A stretch of DNA of 64,000 bases from Bimuria novae-zelandiae CBS 107.79 (taxonomy: Eukaryota; Ascomycota; Dothideomycetes; Pleosporales; Didymosphaeriaceae). The position numbers and the translations under genes are program-made. Positions 1 to 14,433 of this stretch are shown piece by piece; position 1 is the first letter of the stretch; every line of letters starts with the position of its first letter. The notes below the pieces were generated by a model. The model saw only the letters and a list, made by a program, of their open reading frames with translations, was not told the DNA's origin and did not search any database. The stretch spans positions 426,627 to 490,626 of the forward strand of contig ML976658.1 of NCBI GenBank assembly GCA_010015655.1, written 5' to 3'.

Positions 1-1553
1 AAGGACCTAGGAATAAGGTAAGTCGCTATGTAGGGAGTAGAAATAAGACTTTTAAACTTAGGTATAAGCTTAATATTTTACTTACGTTAGTAGCTTACAT
101 AGACTACTAAGCCTAATTAGACTAGTTTTTACGTAACTATTCTCGTGATTAAGATCTATATAGAAAGGAGCCTTTATTATAAAGCGTAAGTTAAGAGCTA
201 TTAATAGCCCTAGACAGCACTTTATAGCGCTAAATAGCGTATAATAGTGTTTAGTAGTGCTTAACTAGCACTGTTAGGATTTTTACCCTATTTATCCTAC
301 TTGCCCTAGCCCTTCTCTTTCCTTCCTAAGGGATTGCCTTAGTACTGTTAATAGATTAAGAGACCCGGAGTCTGGGCCCTTTTTACAATTATAGTTTTTA
401 TATAGACTACTTATAATTTTGAAATAAAAATTAAGAGGCTGCTAGACACTAATATTTTATAGTTAAAAAAGTACGTTAATAATAATACTATTATTTATAT
501 TTATCTTTATACGCATTACGTAATAGGGAGAGTAGTAAGTAAGTACGTTATTTAATAGTATAAGGTTTTAAGCTTACTAAAAGTCTATAAGCTCTTACTT
601 ATTAAGGGAATACTAGGCACCTTTTTTAAGAAGCTTTATATATAGTCTAATAATACGTTTGTAGTCCTTAAGGATAGTCTAGTAGAAGTTATAAAAGTTT
701 AAAAATAACTATATAGCTTTAACTAATATAGGTACTAGCTAGTTCTATATAGTAGTAGCTTTTTTTAAATTCTTCGTAATGCCTTGCGTACGAATAATAT
801 AACAAAAAAAAACTTTATCTTTATTATTACAAACTTACTTTTCTTAATATTTCCTTAGAGCCCTATATTACGAAGACGTTTTAGCACCTAAGCAATATGC
901 TCCTTATAATAGAGTAAGTTATTTAAGTAAATAAGGATGTTGTCTAAATAGAATATATAAAAGTTATAAAGTATACTCTGTAGGGTCTTATTAATATATT
1001 ATTAAAGAGTAACAGGCCCGTTATAGAGACAAAAAAAGAATATATAGTACTTATGGTCATTATAGCGTGTGCGGAATATAGTTGGATTCTTAACTTTTTT
1101 ATTATATTAGCCATAATAAAAGGCTAATTATATATTAAGCTTAATAAATACTTCAGCACGAGCAAGTCGTGTAAGAGTCTTTTAAATTAGTAAAATAAAG
1201 TAAATATCTTTCTTTATAATAGCGTTAAACTTATAATAGTTAACGTAAAATTAATACCCTTTTTTAAGCTTTTTAGTAAATAGTACTAGTAAGTCGTGTA
1301 ACGCATTACTATAAGTAACAAAGCCACGTTAGAAGTAGTTATTTAAGTGGTCCTTAATAAGCTATGACTACTTTAAAAATATACTGTACAGTAGACTTAA
1401 TATTAGCGTATTATTTATAGTTAATACTATTATAGTGTAAAAATAGGACGTCTAAATTCGTTTTTAAGAAGTGGGCAAGAATCGCGCTAGCGTAGCCTAG
1501 GCGTAGTAGTTTTTTTATAAGGAGCTAGTGAAGGTCTTTTTCTAGATTTAATA
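1..1553 (-). mobile_element. RIP-degraded Ty3/gypsy pol fragment (left edge, truncated by window)
   Basis: Very AT-rich sequence without open frames. Translated on the minus strand it still shows a Ty3/gypsy reverse transcriptase interrupted by stops: a start resembling 'GGGYRFCVDYRKLN' around 1,195-1,290, a segment resembling 'LTNGPATFQRYIND' around 985-1,020, and the catalytic box reading YLDNILIY (normally YLDDILIY) at about 925-950. Direction is therefore right to left; RNase H and integrase would lie left of the window. Upstream parts would lie to the right but are cut off by the element starting at 1,559. Substitutions are of the C-to-T/G-to-A type expected from RIP. Nothing here can encode a working protein. 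Confidence 0.75.
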
Positions 1554-1558
1554 GATTT

Positions 1559-1719
1559 TATAAGGGGCTAGGTGCTCAAGGAGCTAAAGGTGTCAAAAGA
1601 ATACTTATAAATTTAAAAGAGAGTCTAATGTTAAGCTTTAGGCGTTAAACTTTCATATCAAGGATTCGCATAACTAAGGGTTAAGGATCTAAGGTAATAA
1701 CTAGGCATAGCCTACTATA
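1559..1719 (-). repeat. 3' LTR of the minus-strand gypsy element
   Basis: 161 bp, the same length as the copy at 16,321-16,481 and clearly homologous to it (for example both contain a 'TTAAGCTTTAGGCGT' stretch). The original TG...CA ends now read TA...TA, as expected from CpA to TpA change. It is preceded by the TSD GATTT. Confidence 0.85.
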
Positions 1720-1876
1720 TACCTCCCTTCCTTTTATTAGGAGTGAAGAAAAATCTCTGCGTCTTATCTTACTATACAGCTTTATAGTTATTTTATTATC
1801 TACTTGAAATCCTCTTGTCGTTATAAACCTTTTACTAGTTTTATTCTTACGTGTCTAATTTTATATTCTTACTATA

Positions 1877-2308
1877 TGTTACGAACCAGAAGCAAGATGA
1901 CGAGGGATGGGCGCTTATGAGGACAGGCGGCCGAAGAACGGGTTAACTAGTGCGCTAAGGAGCTAACCTTAGAGTCACGTAACTACTTAGTTAATTAGTG
2001 GTACTAAGTAACTGAGCAAGCAACGCACGTGACTGCTTAGTTAATTAGTAGTACTAAGTAACTAAGCAAGCTAGATGTATATATACGCAGGACGGTTTCC
2101 TTTCTACGCTCCTTATAGTTAACTTATATATCTTTTATGCAAGTGCGTTCTCCTATATAGACTAATAGTTATTTTATTTATTATAAGATTAGATTATCTA
2201 GCACGCGCTAAGTGTCGCATTAACTTATGCTATTAAATAATTTATAAAGCACTACGATACCTTATCGCCCTAACCTAAATCAGAACAAGGTGTGAGCGCC
2301 TCATAACA
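1877..2308 (+). repeat. Solo LTR (432 bp)
   Basis: Starts TGTTACGAACC and ends CATAACA, with the canonical TG...CA, and is flanked by the 5-bp duplication CTATA (1,872-1,876 and 2,309-2,313). No second copy and no internal retrotransposon sequence lies between the duplications, so this is a solo LTR left by LTR-LTR recombination, inserted in the 3' part of the minus-strand gypsy element. It contains a TATA-like 'GATGTATATATACGCAGG' at about 2,074. Base composition is mixed: the first 200 bp are less AT-rich than the surroundings. The orientation is inferred from the TGTTACG-type start. Confidence 0.8.
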
Positions 2309-5300
2309 CTATAAGTAGTTATTATAGCGGTGTGTTTGCGCTAGTGCGTTTACTTATTATTATATATATAAAATAACTTCTTGCCTATCTTCTAAATCTT
2401 ACTTTTTTATACTTTTTCTTTTCTTATTTTATCTTTATGCGCTAGAACGTCTCACTTTAAGCCTAGTATTTTTTTTAATTTAAATCTTCGTCTTATTTTA
2501 ATAAGATAACTAGCCTTTTACGTAATAGCTATGCGATAAGGGATCTTAAGTATTAAAGGCGTACTATTAATTTTTATAATAAAATAGAAGAAGTCTTATC
2601 CATAGTATAGTTACTTAGCTACTAACTTAAGAAGATTAAGCTCTTTAAAAATAAGGCTACTATTTTGAACGGCAGCGTAATTCTCTTTAGTTAGCTTATT
2701 AAAAAATTTAGTCTTTTTAAAGCTCGCGAAGTAAGTTCTAGACTTTTTTTTCTTTTTTTTTACCTTCTAGCTTGCCTTTTTACTTTTCTAACTTTCCTTT
2801 TAATTTTTTATTAGCCTAGGTGTGTATACTTACTAACTTAATAAGCTTAGCTTTTAAGGCCTAATCTCACTGCGCGTCATAATCAAGCACTAGTATATTA
2901 ACTGTATTACTTATAAACGCGTTTATTGCTGGATGCTAACAGGCAGGATAGTATCCTGCAAGGAGTGCTATACCTATAAGCGTACTAGCTGTACTAGATA
3001 AGTAGACTTTAGTCTAACTTATTTTAGATAACTTTAAGATATACTTTGCTAACTTCTTCCTCTACCTAGATTTAGCCTGCCCTTAATAAAGTTAGCTATA
3101 AAAAGTTTACTAATATTATAGTTATTAGTGCAGACTATCTTATATATAAGATTTTAAAAAGTTGCTAGGAGTAAAAGGTCTTTTTTATTAACTTTAACGC
3201 GTTTTATTCTACTTATAAGGTTATTATTATTAATTACTATACCTCCTTTAAGAGTAAGACTACTATTACTTTAGGCCCTATTACTTTTTTTAAGACTATT
3301 TAGCTCTTAGAGCGTATTACTATTACGGTTAAGAAGACTTTTAACCTTTTTTAAGTTTATACTACTAACTTTAAAGTATTTTATTAATAGTGTAAAAACC
3401 CTTTTATAAGTTCCTGTTAAATACTAAAGCTATTTTTTAAGGCTAATATCGTGTAACTCTTTAGTAAGTTTATAGTGGTGGATAAGGATATCGTAATAGA
3501 TAGTCTCTAGGTAGTAAATAATATTCTTATAGAAGCTAATATATTTACTTAAGCCTACTAGGGCTTACGCTAGTAGCTTTAGGCTATTATAATTAAAGAG
3601 TACTTAAGTAAGGAGGATAATAGCTTTCCTAACCTTAGTAATATATTAAAAGGTAGAGAAGAAGACCTATATATTAATAAAAAGGTTTTTATTATTTCTT
3701 TAGTAACTAAAGATACCCCTTTTACCTAGTTCCTCTCTCTTTTTTACTTTAGTTAACTTCTAAAGCTCTCTTCTTTTATAAGGGTTATCCTTTACTATTA
3801 TAAAAATTATTTAGTTCCCTTATTATCCCTAGTAGTTTTAAAGTTTTTTTAAGTTACTTTTTTAGGATTTCTTCTTAACTTTCTTATTTAATGCTTAATT
3901 TTATTCTTTAATAATATTGTTCCTGCCCTTATCTTAGAAACCTTTTTCAAGCTAGATTTTTTAACTTAGTAAGGCACGCATTGTAGAGCCTCCTTTAGAC
4001 CTTAATAGAAGCTAATTTAGGAGATATTATAATAGAAACCTATTAATAGTTTTTTATTATATTTTTAATATAGCTTAGTAAACTTCTTTTAATAGTCTAA
4101 TATAATAGCTTGGTTAAAGTTCTTATAAGGTTCTTAAGTTCTTTAAGAGCAGTCTTTTTACTATACTAGGCCTTCTACTTTCTTACCACTGCGGGACTAA
4201 CGTTTTTTATATATATTAACTATACTGTACTTCTTTTCCCCTTTTTTTATTATAATTGCTTCGGGCTAAGCGCTATTAGTAATTTAGCTAAGAAGAGGAT
4301 TTAACAAGGCTAACTTTAGCCTATTTAAGTAGAATCTTAGATATATGTTTAGCGGGATATCTAGTTCTATTATATAAAAGTATATTAGTTTTAAAAGTAG
4401 TTCTTATACTTTAGCTATACCTTATCTCCTTCCTTTAACATTAGAACGTTTTTACGTTAACGGTTTACTAAACGCTTTTATTCTTATTAAGCTATTATTA
4501 TTTTTACTTAGGTAGAGTTAAAAACCTCCTTAAACTTCTCTATTATTACTTTTATAACCTTTTTTATGTTAGTTCTAAGCTCTAAAGCTAATTTCTGTGC
4601 CCTAAAGTTCTTAACTAGTTTAATATTCTAGCTATACGATAAGAAAAATAGGCTAACTCTTATTAATATAGCTTTTCGCCCTTTAATAGCTATCTAAGCT
4701 ATAAAAGCCACTTTATCTAATTATTTTATTATTAGTTATAATATACCTAAAGGTAGGCTTTAATAACAGAGTTTATTTATTCTATCTACCTGTCTATCTT
4801 CTGGTGTTTTGCTATAGATAGTCTTTGGTTAATGTCTGCTTATTTATAGTATGTAGTCTAACATTTGCTTACGAACTATCCTCCGCGGTTTAATATAATA
4901 GAGAAGGAGAAGAAGTAGTCTACTATTCAATATTAAAAAGCGCTATTATAACTATAGGTATATTAAGATTTAAAAGACTAATGAACTTAGAATCCTTACT
5001 AAGTTTATTTATAATTACTATAATATTAGTAGAGCCATTGCTCTTAGGTAGAGTAGTAATAAAGTCTATTATAATATCCTTCTATCCTTATTTAGGTAGT
5101 AGTAAGAGCTTTAGTAGGCCTTATTTCGCTTTTTTTTTATAGTTTAGTTCTTTTATAGGTATTATAGTTCTTAATATACTACCTTAGTTAAATATCCATA
5201 AGAAGGAGTAGTCTTAAGTAAGAATTTTATAAGTATTTTTTTATTTTAAATATTTAAAAGCTAGGGAACTATACGCAACCGCTATTAACTTTATTTATAA

Positions 5301-7205
5301 AGGTTTTAATTCTACTATATATTATCTTAACTTATAGTACAGGTACCCTTAGTTATCTATACTATATTCTAAGATACTAATAAATAACTTCTATCTAAGT
5401 TTGAACTTCCTGAGCCTATTCGTAATATAGGCCTTTATCTCACTATACGCGCTATCTTTATCGTATTCTACCTTTTACTATATAGTATTAAAGTCTAATT
5501 CGTGTTATTTGGCAGGGTTATTGCCTCCTTAGAGGGTTAATATAGGTAGTTTAGAATATATTAGATAAGTAAGCACTAGGTTCTTGTCTATTTTAGTATA
5601 GTTAGGTTCCTCTAAAGTAGTAGGTATTAAAGGAACAAAGACTTTAGGCTATTTCTTTTAGTAGTTTTTAAAAAGAAAGTATAAAGTGCCTTAACTTTAA
5701 TTTATTATTTTTATTATTCTTTAGTAAGTCTTAGTCCCTTTAGGAGAGGGCGTCCGCCTTAGAGTTTATTAATCCTAGTTTATATATAAACGTTATATTA
5801 ATATAGCTAAGTATATTTGCCTATTAAACATGTCGTTTATCTAACCTTTATTTAGTAGCAAAATACGTAAAGTTTTTATAATTAGTGTAGACTATAAGGT
5901 GCTTTACCACTTAATATATATAGTTTTATTTATTTACGTATTTAATAACTGCGAGTATCTGTTTATAATAAATAGTATAGTTATACTCTACAAGGCTATT
6001 CTTTACTAAGAAGTAAGCTACTAGGCGTAGAATCCTATTATTATTATGCTAAGAAAAGTATCCTCTAGTTAACTAGCTAAAAGTGTCCACTTTTAGTACT
6101 AATTTTTATTTAGGATTAAAGTAGGCTGGCGCGGGGTCCGTATAAAACGCTATTTTTAAAAAGTTAAATACGTACTATTACTTTTATCTCTAGAAAAATT
6201 CTACTCCTTTACTATTAAGCTATATAAGGGGGCTTACTATGCTAGAAAATTTTTATATAAATCTTTAATAGAAGTTCGCAAAGCCTACAAAGCTTTAAAC
6301 TTTTTTTTTACTAAAGTTAGTAGCTCTTATTCTTAAATTATTTAGACTTTATCTTGGTCTATGCTTACGCCCTTTTTCACTTTTATAATAAATTTAAAGT
6401 ACTTAGTCTTTTTAATATAGTAATTAGATTTAATAATATCTAAATATAGTCATATAGCTTTTAACTTTTAAATTATAGTACGTACTTTCTCTTTATAGTC
6501 TTTTTAGCTACTGCTAGAGAAGTTAAGAATATTATTTATATATACTAAGTAGTAGTTATTAAGGTACTCCTTTAGTACCTAGTTAATATACTACTAAAAC
6601 ATACTTAGCGCGTTAGCTAGGCTAAAAGAAACTATTAGGTACTTATAAAAACTAAATTAAATTTTAAATACTATCTTTTATTCCTTGCCTTTTACGATCT
6701 AAAGCTTATAAAAGGCTTAAATTATATTAAATTTATTAAACTATTTAGCTTTCGCGAGGAGCTAAAGAGTCTTACTAATTAATAATAAAAGGTACTAGTT
6801 CTTCTTTAAAATAGCGTTTAGGGCTTAATAAATCACGTAAACGCGTAGTTCTTTACTAGGTTTTTTAGTAAATAATACTAGGACAACGGCGCTAGACTTA
6901 TTTACCTAAATAAAGCTTTTATTTAAGTATTTAGTAAACCCGTTTAAAAGGACGAGCAACTCTTTACGAGACATATTAAATAGAGGGCTATAAGGAGTTT
7001 CTAGGGTCTCGCTATCTTTTTCTACAAAAGGGATAAAAAGTTTTACTCTAGGTCTATAGTGCGGGGGGAGCTTGTTAGCTTGTTCTTTATAAAAGATACG
7101 CTATAAGTCCTTAAAAGCTTAAGGTAATAACTTTTATAGGTTTACCTTTAGCTTACGGGTTAACGCCTTCTATATGTCTTTTATTAATATAAAAAACACC
7201 TTAGC

Positions 7206-7460
7206 TGTCCGTACGCAGTACGGGCAGCTACCCAATGCGATGTCTTAAGATAGGTGACAATGGTTATGTAATACCGCACAGGCAAAGGCACAGACCATAG
7301 TCACCGTGCGCGAGCATCAATCCTTATAACCCCCTTTCCTCCGTACGTAGAATAGACAGACAAGACTTGAATACCAGACCCTTTTCTCACCCGTACCATC
7401 GTACAACTATCTAGCCCTATCATATCGCGATATGCTTGGCTTAGTATAGCCCATTCAACA
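7206..7460 (+). repeat. Solo LTR, hardly RIP-mutated (255 bp)
   Basis: Starts TGTCCGTACGCAG and ends CATTCAACA, with perfect 5-bp target duplications TTAGC at 7,201-7,205 and 7,461-7,465. Base composition is near balanced, in sharp contrast to the AT-rich surroundings. The first 25 bp contain an imperfect inverted repeat (CTGTCCGTAC / GTACGGGCAG). It lies inside the minus-strand gypsy element, between its gag and reverse transcriptase remnants. The family cannot be told from an LTR alone; orientation is inferred from the ends. Confidence 0.85.
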
Positions 7461-7995
7461 TTAGCCTTATTTCTTAGGCGTTAATTACACTAATCTAGGG
7501 CTATAGAGGCTATAGCTAATACTCCTCAAGGCTTTATTAATAGTTTCTTGCCTTCTTAGTTATAAATATAGGTATCTAAACTTAATTTAGATTAATTTCT
7601 TTGCAAGGGCTAGTTTAACCCTATTTTTTTAGGTTAGGCTAAAGATTATATCGTATAAGCCGTTATTAGATAAGATATATATTTATATTAGTTTTATATA
7701 GCTATTAATATTTATTTTTAGTTTGACTACTTTGTGTACGAAGAGTCGCATGCCTCTAATACTAATAACCTCTTATAGATAGGGTAAGTTTTTGCGCTAT
7801 AGATAGGCTTTTATTATAAGTTCTTTTTATATCAATCTAAAGGTTAAATATCTTAAATTAATTATTATTAATATAAATATAATGTTATTAATAAGCAAGT
7901 ATACGATTACTAGTATTAAGTCTAGCTATAGCCTTTAAAGGTTATTAAAACTTATCTTTTACCCTTTTCTTGCTTTTATCTCTTAGCGGCGACTA

Positions 7996-8416
7996 TGTTA
8001 GGATCTGGGATCCCAGGAAGGCTGTGCCGGTTTTGTACTTAACCCCTTATGTTATTCGCTATGAATGACTGGTCATTTCGCGACTATGCCGCATGGCGCT
8101 AAGTCATGTGACTGCTCTGTAGAGAGCGCTCGCCAAAGAACGCTCGACAGAGAGCGCTCGCCAGCGAGCAGTCTAGGACATGTATAATAGGAACGCGATG
8201 GTAGTCTTCTACTATTATATTTAACCTATTTACTAATCTATTATTTAGATTTAACTTAGGCCCTTATTAATTTAATTATACTATACACGCTTTTAACTCT
8301 AATACCTTATTAATATGCGTAATCTAATAATACCTCTTTTATCTATATTACTAATACTTTTACCTAAGAACTAATCTTTACTCCTAAGGGACTAGCTATC
8401 TTATTGGAATTTAATA
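7996..8416 (+). repeat. 5' LTR of the plus-strand gypsy element
   Basis: 421 bp, starting TGTTAGG. It contains a GC-rich block with near-repeats of GAGAGCGCTCG (about 8,118-8,168). It is 28 bp longer than the 3' LTR because of one extra unit of that internal repeat. Confidence 0.9.
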
Positions 8417-11400
8417 TCTTAAACACCCTTAATATAAGCGTTAACGATACCTTTTTTACTAACACGATAGATATATAAATAGATACTTTTAAAAGAATAG
8501 GTATTATTATACCTAAAGAAGGAATAAAGAGCTTTTATAAAAAGCCTAACTTCGTCTACGGCGAACGTAATTACACGGAACTATAAATATTGTAACTTAA
8601 CCTATACTTTTATAGAATAAAAAAAGAATAAGAAGATATAAACAAGCCTATATTTACTTCTACCTATATAAAAGGAGATACTTTTAAATAAATTCGTCCT
8701 TACGTTAATTAATATCTAGCTAAAGCTAACATGGAAGACAACGCTATAGATAAGATTATAAAAAATTATAATATCTTTTACACTAAAATTAAATAATACT
8801 TTAGACTTACTAACTAAAAAGCTATCGCTAAACGAAATATCTAATAACTTAAATAAACTCGTTTAGTAGCTAAATATAAATCTGAATTCCACAAGAACGA
8901 TAACTAAATTACGTAAAATAATAATAGTCTTATATCTATATTCTAAAAGGGACTAAAATAATATATACGCGAAAAACTATTACGTAGTAGAGTAAAAACT
9001 AATACCTTAAAAGAACTTATAGTAGAAGTACCTTAAATTAATAATAAATAGTATAAACTAGAATAAGACCTACGCTAGAACTAAAATAGAAAAGACTATA
9101 AACTACTTGTAATAAAAGATAACTATTATAACTTTAAGTAGTAGTTATAGCGGAAAAACTAAGCTAATTATAGTTACTAACTAATAAAAGGAATCCAGTA
9201 CTATTAAATTAACGTAATAGAGAAAAGAACAGGAAAGGTAAAAGGCTTTTATAAGTCTAAATAAAGACGTACCCTAGATAGAACCTATAAATAAGAGACT
9301 GGGACACGACTTTACTATGCATGTAATAAACTAGGCCACATAGTCAGGAACTACAGATCTAAGAACAAGATTACCAGGCAGCTAAACGTACTAACTATTA
9401 ATAAGGAAGAAATAACTAACGAAGAATAATAAGTAGTAAACACTATTAAATAAATTAATATCTATAATAAAGAATTAGAATAATTAGGGTTACTTAATTT
9501 ACAACTCTATAAAGATGCATATAAAGATTTAGATAAGGAAAATAAAGAGCTAATATCTTAATCTCTTACACCTTACCCTAGCTAGAGTAAACTAGTTACT
9601 AGTAATACGATAAATATTTTTAACTTTTTAAAAGAACACTAACTAAGGAAAGGAGACTTTAGTTTTATAATAATAAAATAATAAAACTATTTAGTAGTAT
9701 TTTACTATACTTACTAACCTAATTTAGTAAGCAAAAAAGCACGTAAAATGGCAGACTATCGCTACGCCTACGAGGACCTTAAGAAGAAATACCTAAATAA
9801 AAACCTAAACTACAAACTACAGTATGACCTAGACCACCGCAACCCTACGCACGGTACTATACAATAGACCCTCTATAGTGAAGATTAATATACCTTTTAC
9901 TACTAAGCTAAGGAATATAACTACTTTCCCTAAATATATTACTAATATAAATAGGAGTAGTTTAACTACCCTATTGCTAATTACAATATTTATCTTTAGG
10001 ATAAACGTAAAACACGATACTTTTTATACTTTAACTAAGTAATAGACTAAGTAATATTATTACTAGTTAATAGAAAATGCGCGTTAGATATGTAGTAAAT
10101 ATACTTACAACCTAACTATAAAAAATATATAAAATAAAAGAAAAAACCCGAATTTAATTGCATACTAAAAGAGACTATAACTCTTAGGATTAAATTAGTA
10201 ATAAGGGAAGAGGACGGTAAAGCTTCCCTAAAAAAGGCCTTATAATAGCCTTAGGAAAAGAATAAAGAAGGACACCTTAAACCTATCAAGCTAGTAATAA
10301 AGAAAATGTCTTTTTTAGACCTAGGCTTAGGCGGGAAAATGCCTTTAAAGAAGTAAATGCTACTAATAGTTAGGCATTAATTAAGCTACTAATATAGCTT
10401 AAAAAAATATAGATAAAAGCTATGCTAGACTTAGGAGCACAGAAAAGTTATATATTAAGAAAAGCACTTAATAGAGTAGGACTTTATAAGCGTAAGAAAG
10501 CTATACCCTATACTATTTATATTATAAATAGATAACTAATGTCTGGTAAAGTAATAATTAAATATAAGGTTAAAACTACCCTTACAATATATGGACTCCA
10601 GGAATTAATTACCCTTAATATTATTAAGAAAGCTCATCACGATATAATTTTAAAATTACCCTAGTTAAAAAAGCATAATCCTATAATTAACTAAGAAAAG
10701 AAAAAGCTATTCTTTAAGCGCTATAATTATGCACTGGAAGTAAAGCCTACGTATTAATAGAATATAATAGTAAATAATAGAGCTATTAATAATATAGTCT
10801 TGCGACTAAAAGTTAATAAGCACAAAACTAACTTAGCAGACGGTAGTAAGAACTACTAAGTTATAAAGCATAAGTATAAAGAGAATAGCATACCTCTTAA
10901 TATCCCTAACAAATATAAAGAATAGAGTTATTTATTTTAGAAAGAGAAAGGAGTAAAAGCCCTCCTTAAGTATACACACCAAAATTATCGCATTATTCTT
11001 AAAGAAGGAAAAATGCTGTCCTTTAGACTACTATATAGATAGAGCAAAAAAGAACTCTAATAGACACGCAAATTCCTAAAAAAAAAGCCCTTAAAAGGTA
11101 ATAGATACGTAAATTAGAATTATTAGCTATATTACCCTTAATATTTATTATAAAAAAGGATAGAACACAACGTCCATGCATTCACTATAAGAAGCTAAAT
11201 AATATAATAATTAAGAATAGATACCTACTACTAAATATATAAGAATCTCGAGACAGGCTTGGACGAGCTAAGATATTTACATAATTTAACCTATAAGATA
11301 GATACTACCTTATATAAATAGTAGCAAGTAATAAGTAGAAGACACCCTTTTAAACCTAATATAGACTATTTAAGTACTAGGTTATGCCCTTTAGACTCAC

Positions 11401-14400
11401 GAACGCACTAGCAACATTTTAAGTAATAATTAATAATATACTAAGAAACTACTTTAATGTATTTATAGTTTCTTACTTTAACAACATTCTAATATTCTCT
11501 AAGCAAGAAAGAGACTATATATAATACGTATAAATAGTACTATAAGCCCTAGATAGCGCTAACTTATAATTAAAACTTAAGAAATATAAATTCTATATCA
11601 CGGAACTAGAGTTTCTAGGACATGTTATTAACACTAAAGGTATTAAAGTAAGTCCTTTAAAATTTAAGAAAGTAAGGAAGTAAATATTACCTACTAACTT
11701 TAAAAAATTAATAGCCTTTCTTAAATTTATTAGATTTAACAGACAATTCATCTCGGACTACTTAAGGATTACACTACTACTTACAAACCTTACAAAGAAA
11801 GATGGACCCTTTAACTAGATAAAGGAATACGAACAGGCATTTAGGATACTATAAGAAACATGTATTACACCACTAGTCCTTATATATTTTTAGAGCTATA
11901 AACTATTGCGTATTAAAATAGATATAAGCAACTTGGCGGTTAGAGCATGCGTAAAGCAAGAAAAGAATAATAAATAGCACCTAATTGCATACTATGCACA
12001 CAAGTTCACACTAGAAAAGTCACGGTACAAAGTACATAATAAAGAACTACTTGCGATAGTAAAAGCTATAAAACACTAAAGGATCTATATATATAGCCAC
12101 TTAGAACTTATAATCTTTATAGACTATAAAAACCTTACACGCTTTACAACTATAAAAGAACTAACTTAGTAATAAGTAAGATAGTTAGGGACACTAGGAT
12201 AATACAAATTTAAAATTATATATACCCTAAGTAAAGAAAATAAACAAGTAGATGCTCTTAGCAGAATGCATAATAAAGAAGAAAAAGTTAAAATATACTC
12301 TATAATACTAAAATAAAACCTTAATAGTTCTCTAAAACTAACGGCTAAACTTAATTAATTCCTTATACTCACACAGGAAGTACCTAAGGAGCTATAAACT
12401 AAATTATATAATAATACCACGATAACCTAGTGTACGGACAACCGGGCATTAGAAAGATAATAGAACTTATCTAGCGAAACTATAGCTTTAAAGGAATTAA
12501 AGAAGTAGTAACTATATATATCCGCAAATGCGCAGATTGCTAGCGTCATAAACACGCAATATATCTTAAGTATAGAGAGATGTAAGTAATCTAAATCCTT
12601 ATTATACTATAGGAAGACATCACTATAGACTTTATTATAGAATTATTAAGATTAAAGGATCCTGCAACAGGAATCAAATACAACGTAATACTAAATATTA
12701 TTTATTAATTTACTAAATATATAGAATTAATACTATATTAAAAGATAACTATAGCAAAGGAACTCGCATTTCTTATCCTAGATTAACTTATACGACACTA
12801 TAGTATTCTAAAGATAATTATTAGCGATAGGGACAAGCTCTTTACCTTAAACTATTAGATAATACTTATAGCACTTATTAGAACGAAACAAAAACTATTA
12901 ATAGTATATTATTTATAAACTAACGGACAGATAGAACGTACAAATTAGATAATTAAGTCGTACTTACGCATCTACTGTAATAACCAGAAGAATAACTAAA
13001 TTTCTTTACTACCTATAGCATAGTTAGCATACAACAATAAGATATTAGCAGTAACAGGATTTACACTATTCTATGTAAACCACGGAAGATATTCATATCT
13101 CTTTAATTAAATATTTTCTACAGCGATTAGGATAGAAGAAATAATAAATATAGTAGAAACTATAAACAAAATACATGCACAACTCTAAGAGAATCTTAAA
13201 AAAAGCTTAATAGTAAAGCATTTCCTATATAAACTAAAAAAGAAAAATAGTACCTTAGCTAAAGAAGGGGGATAAAGCATATCTACTTATAAAAAATCTT
13301 TAAACCTAGAAGAAAAAGCACAAGAAACTAGATTATATTAAAGTTAAACTATTTTTTATTATTAAATAAGTATTACTAATTAACTACTAATTAGAACTAT
13401 CGCTAGACGCGAACATATATCTAGTATTTTATATAAACTAACTTAAACCTATAGATCTTAAGATACTAGTTAAGATAACCTTCTATTACTAGCCAGAGGA
13501 GGAAAACAAATTTAAAGTTAAAATACTCTTAAGATATAAGAAATTTAGATAAGAAGACTTCTAAGATAATAAGTTTTTATAAGAGTAGTTAGTTAAGTAA
13601 AAAGGATACCTATACTTAGAAAATATATAAAAACCTAAATCTAAACTTTATAAGAACTGCTAATAGCTCTTAAAAAAGGCACGAAACAAGATCTATAATT
13701 ACTACTATTATATAAAAGTAATAAAAGAAAACTTTAATAAAAATAAAACTTATAACATAGTAATAATTAACGCACTAAGGAACTAGGACAAACCTAAGAA
13801 ACTATTAAAAAAGAATTAATAAACTTATATAAAGCCTATATACCAAAGACAAAGGTTAAGGCACTAAGGATATCTTATCTAATAAACCTAATATCGCCTA
13901 TATAGCAGGTAAATACCTAACTAAAGCATCTATAGTAGGATAATTAACTACCTTAGTATTTACCACCTCTCCTTTAGTAGCTAAATTAAATATAAAATAT
14001 AACGTCTTCTTGCGTGCACGCTCTTTAGCCTACGCTAGTATTTTCTTATCTCTTAATAAATAAGAAATAACTATAGCTAATTATTTCTTATCCTCTTTAA
14101 CCTTCTTCCTATACTCCTCTCGTGTCTTATTTAAAGACGCCTAAGACATATTAACGCACGGATAACTAAGGTAAACATACTTAGCATACTTTAATCCTAA
14201 TTTAGGTATAATATAATACTCTTAACCTTTAGATTTATACTTAAAATAAAGGTACTTAGTAATACAATTAGCTTAAAGGATTTTGTTGTATAAATAGAGT
14301 TTATAAGTAGTAGACTTAGCAGGTATAGCGACTAACGTTATACTTATAAATATAAAAGTAAGGTCACGCTTATATAAAAAAAGGTAAAACCTAACACGTA

Positions 14401-14433
14401 ATTTAAGAACAAATCTTAGAAGGGAGGAAATAA

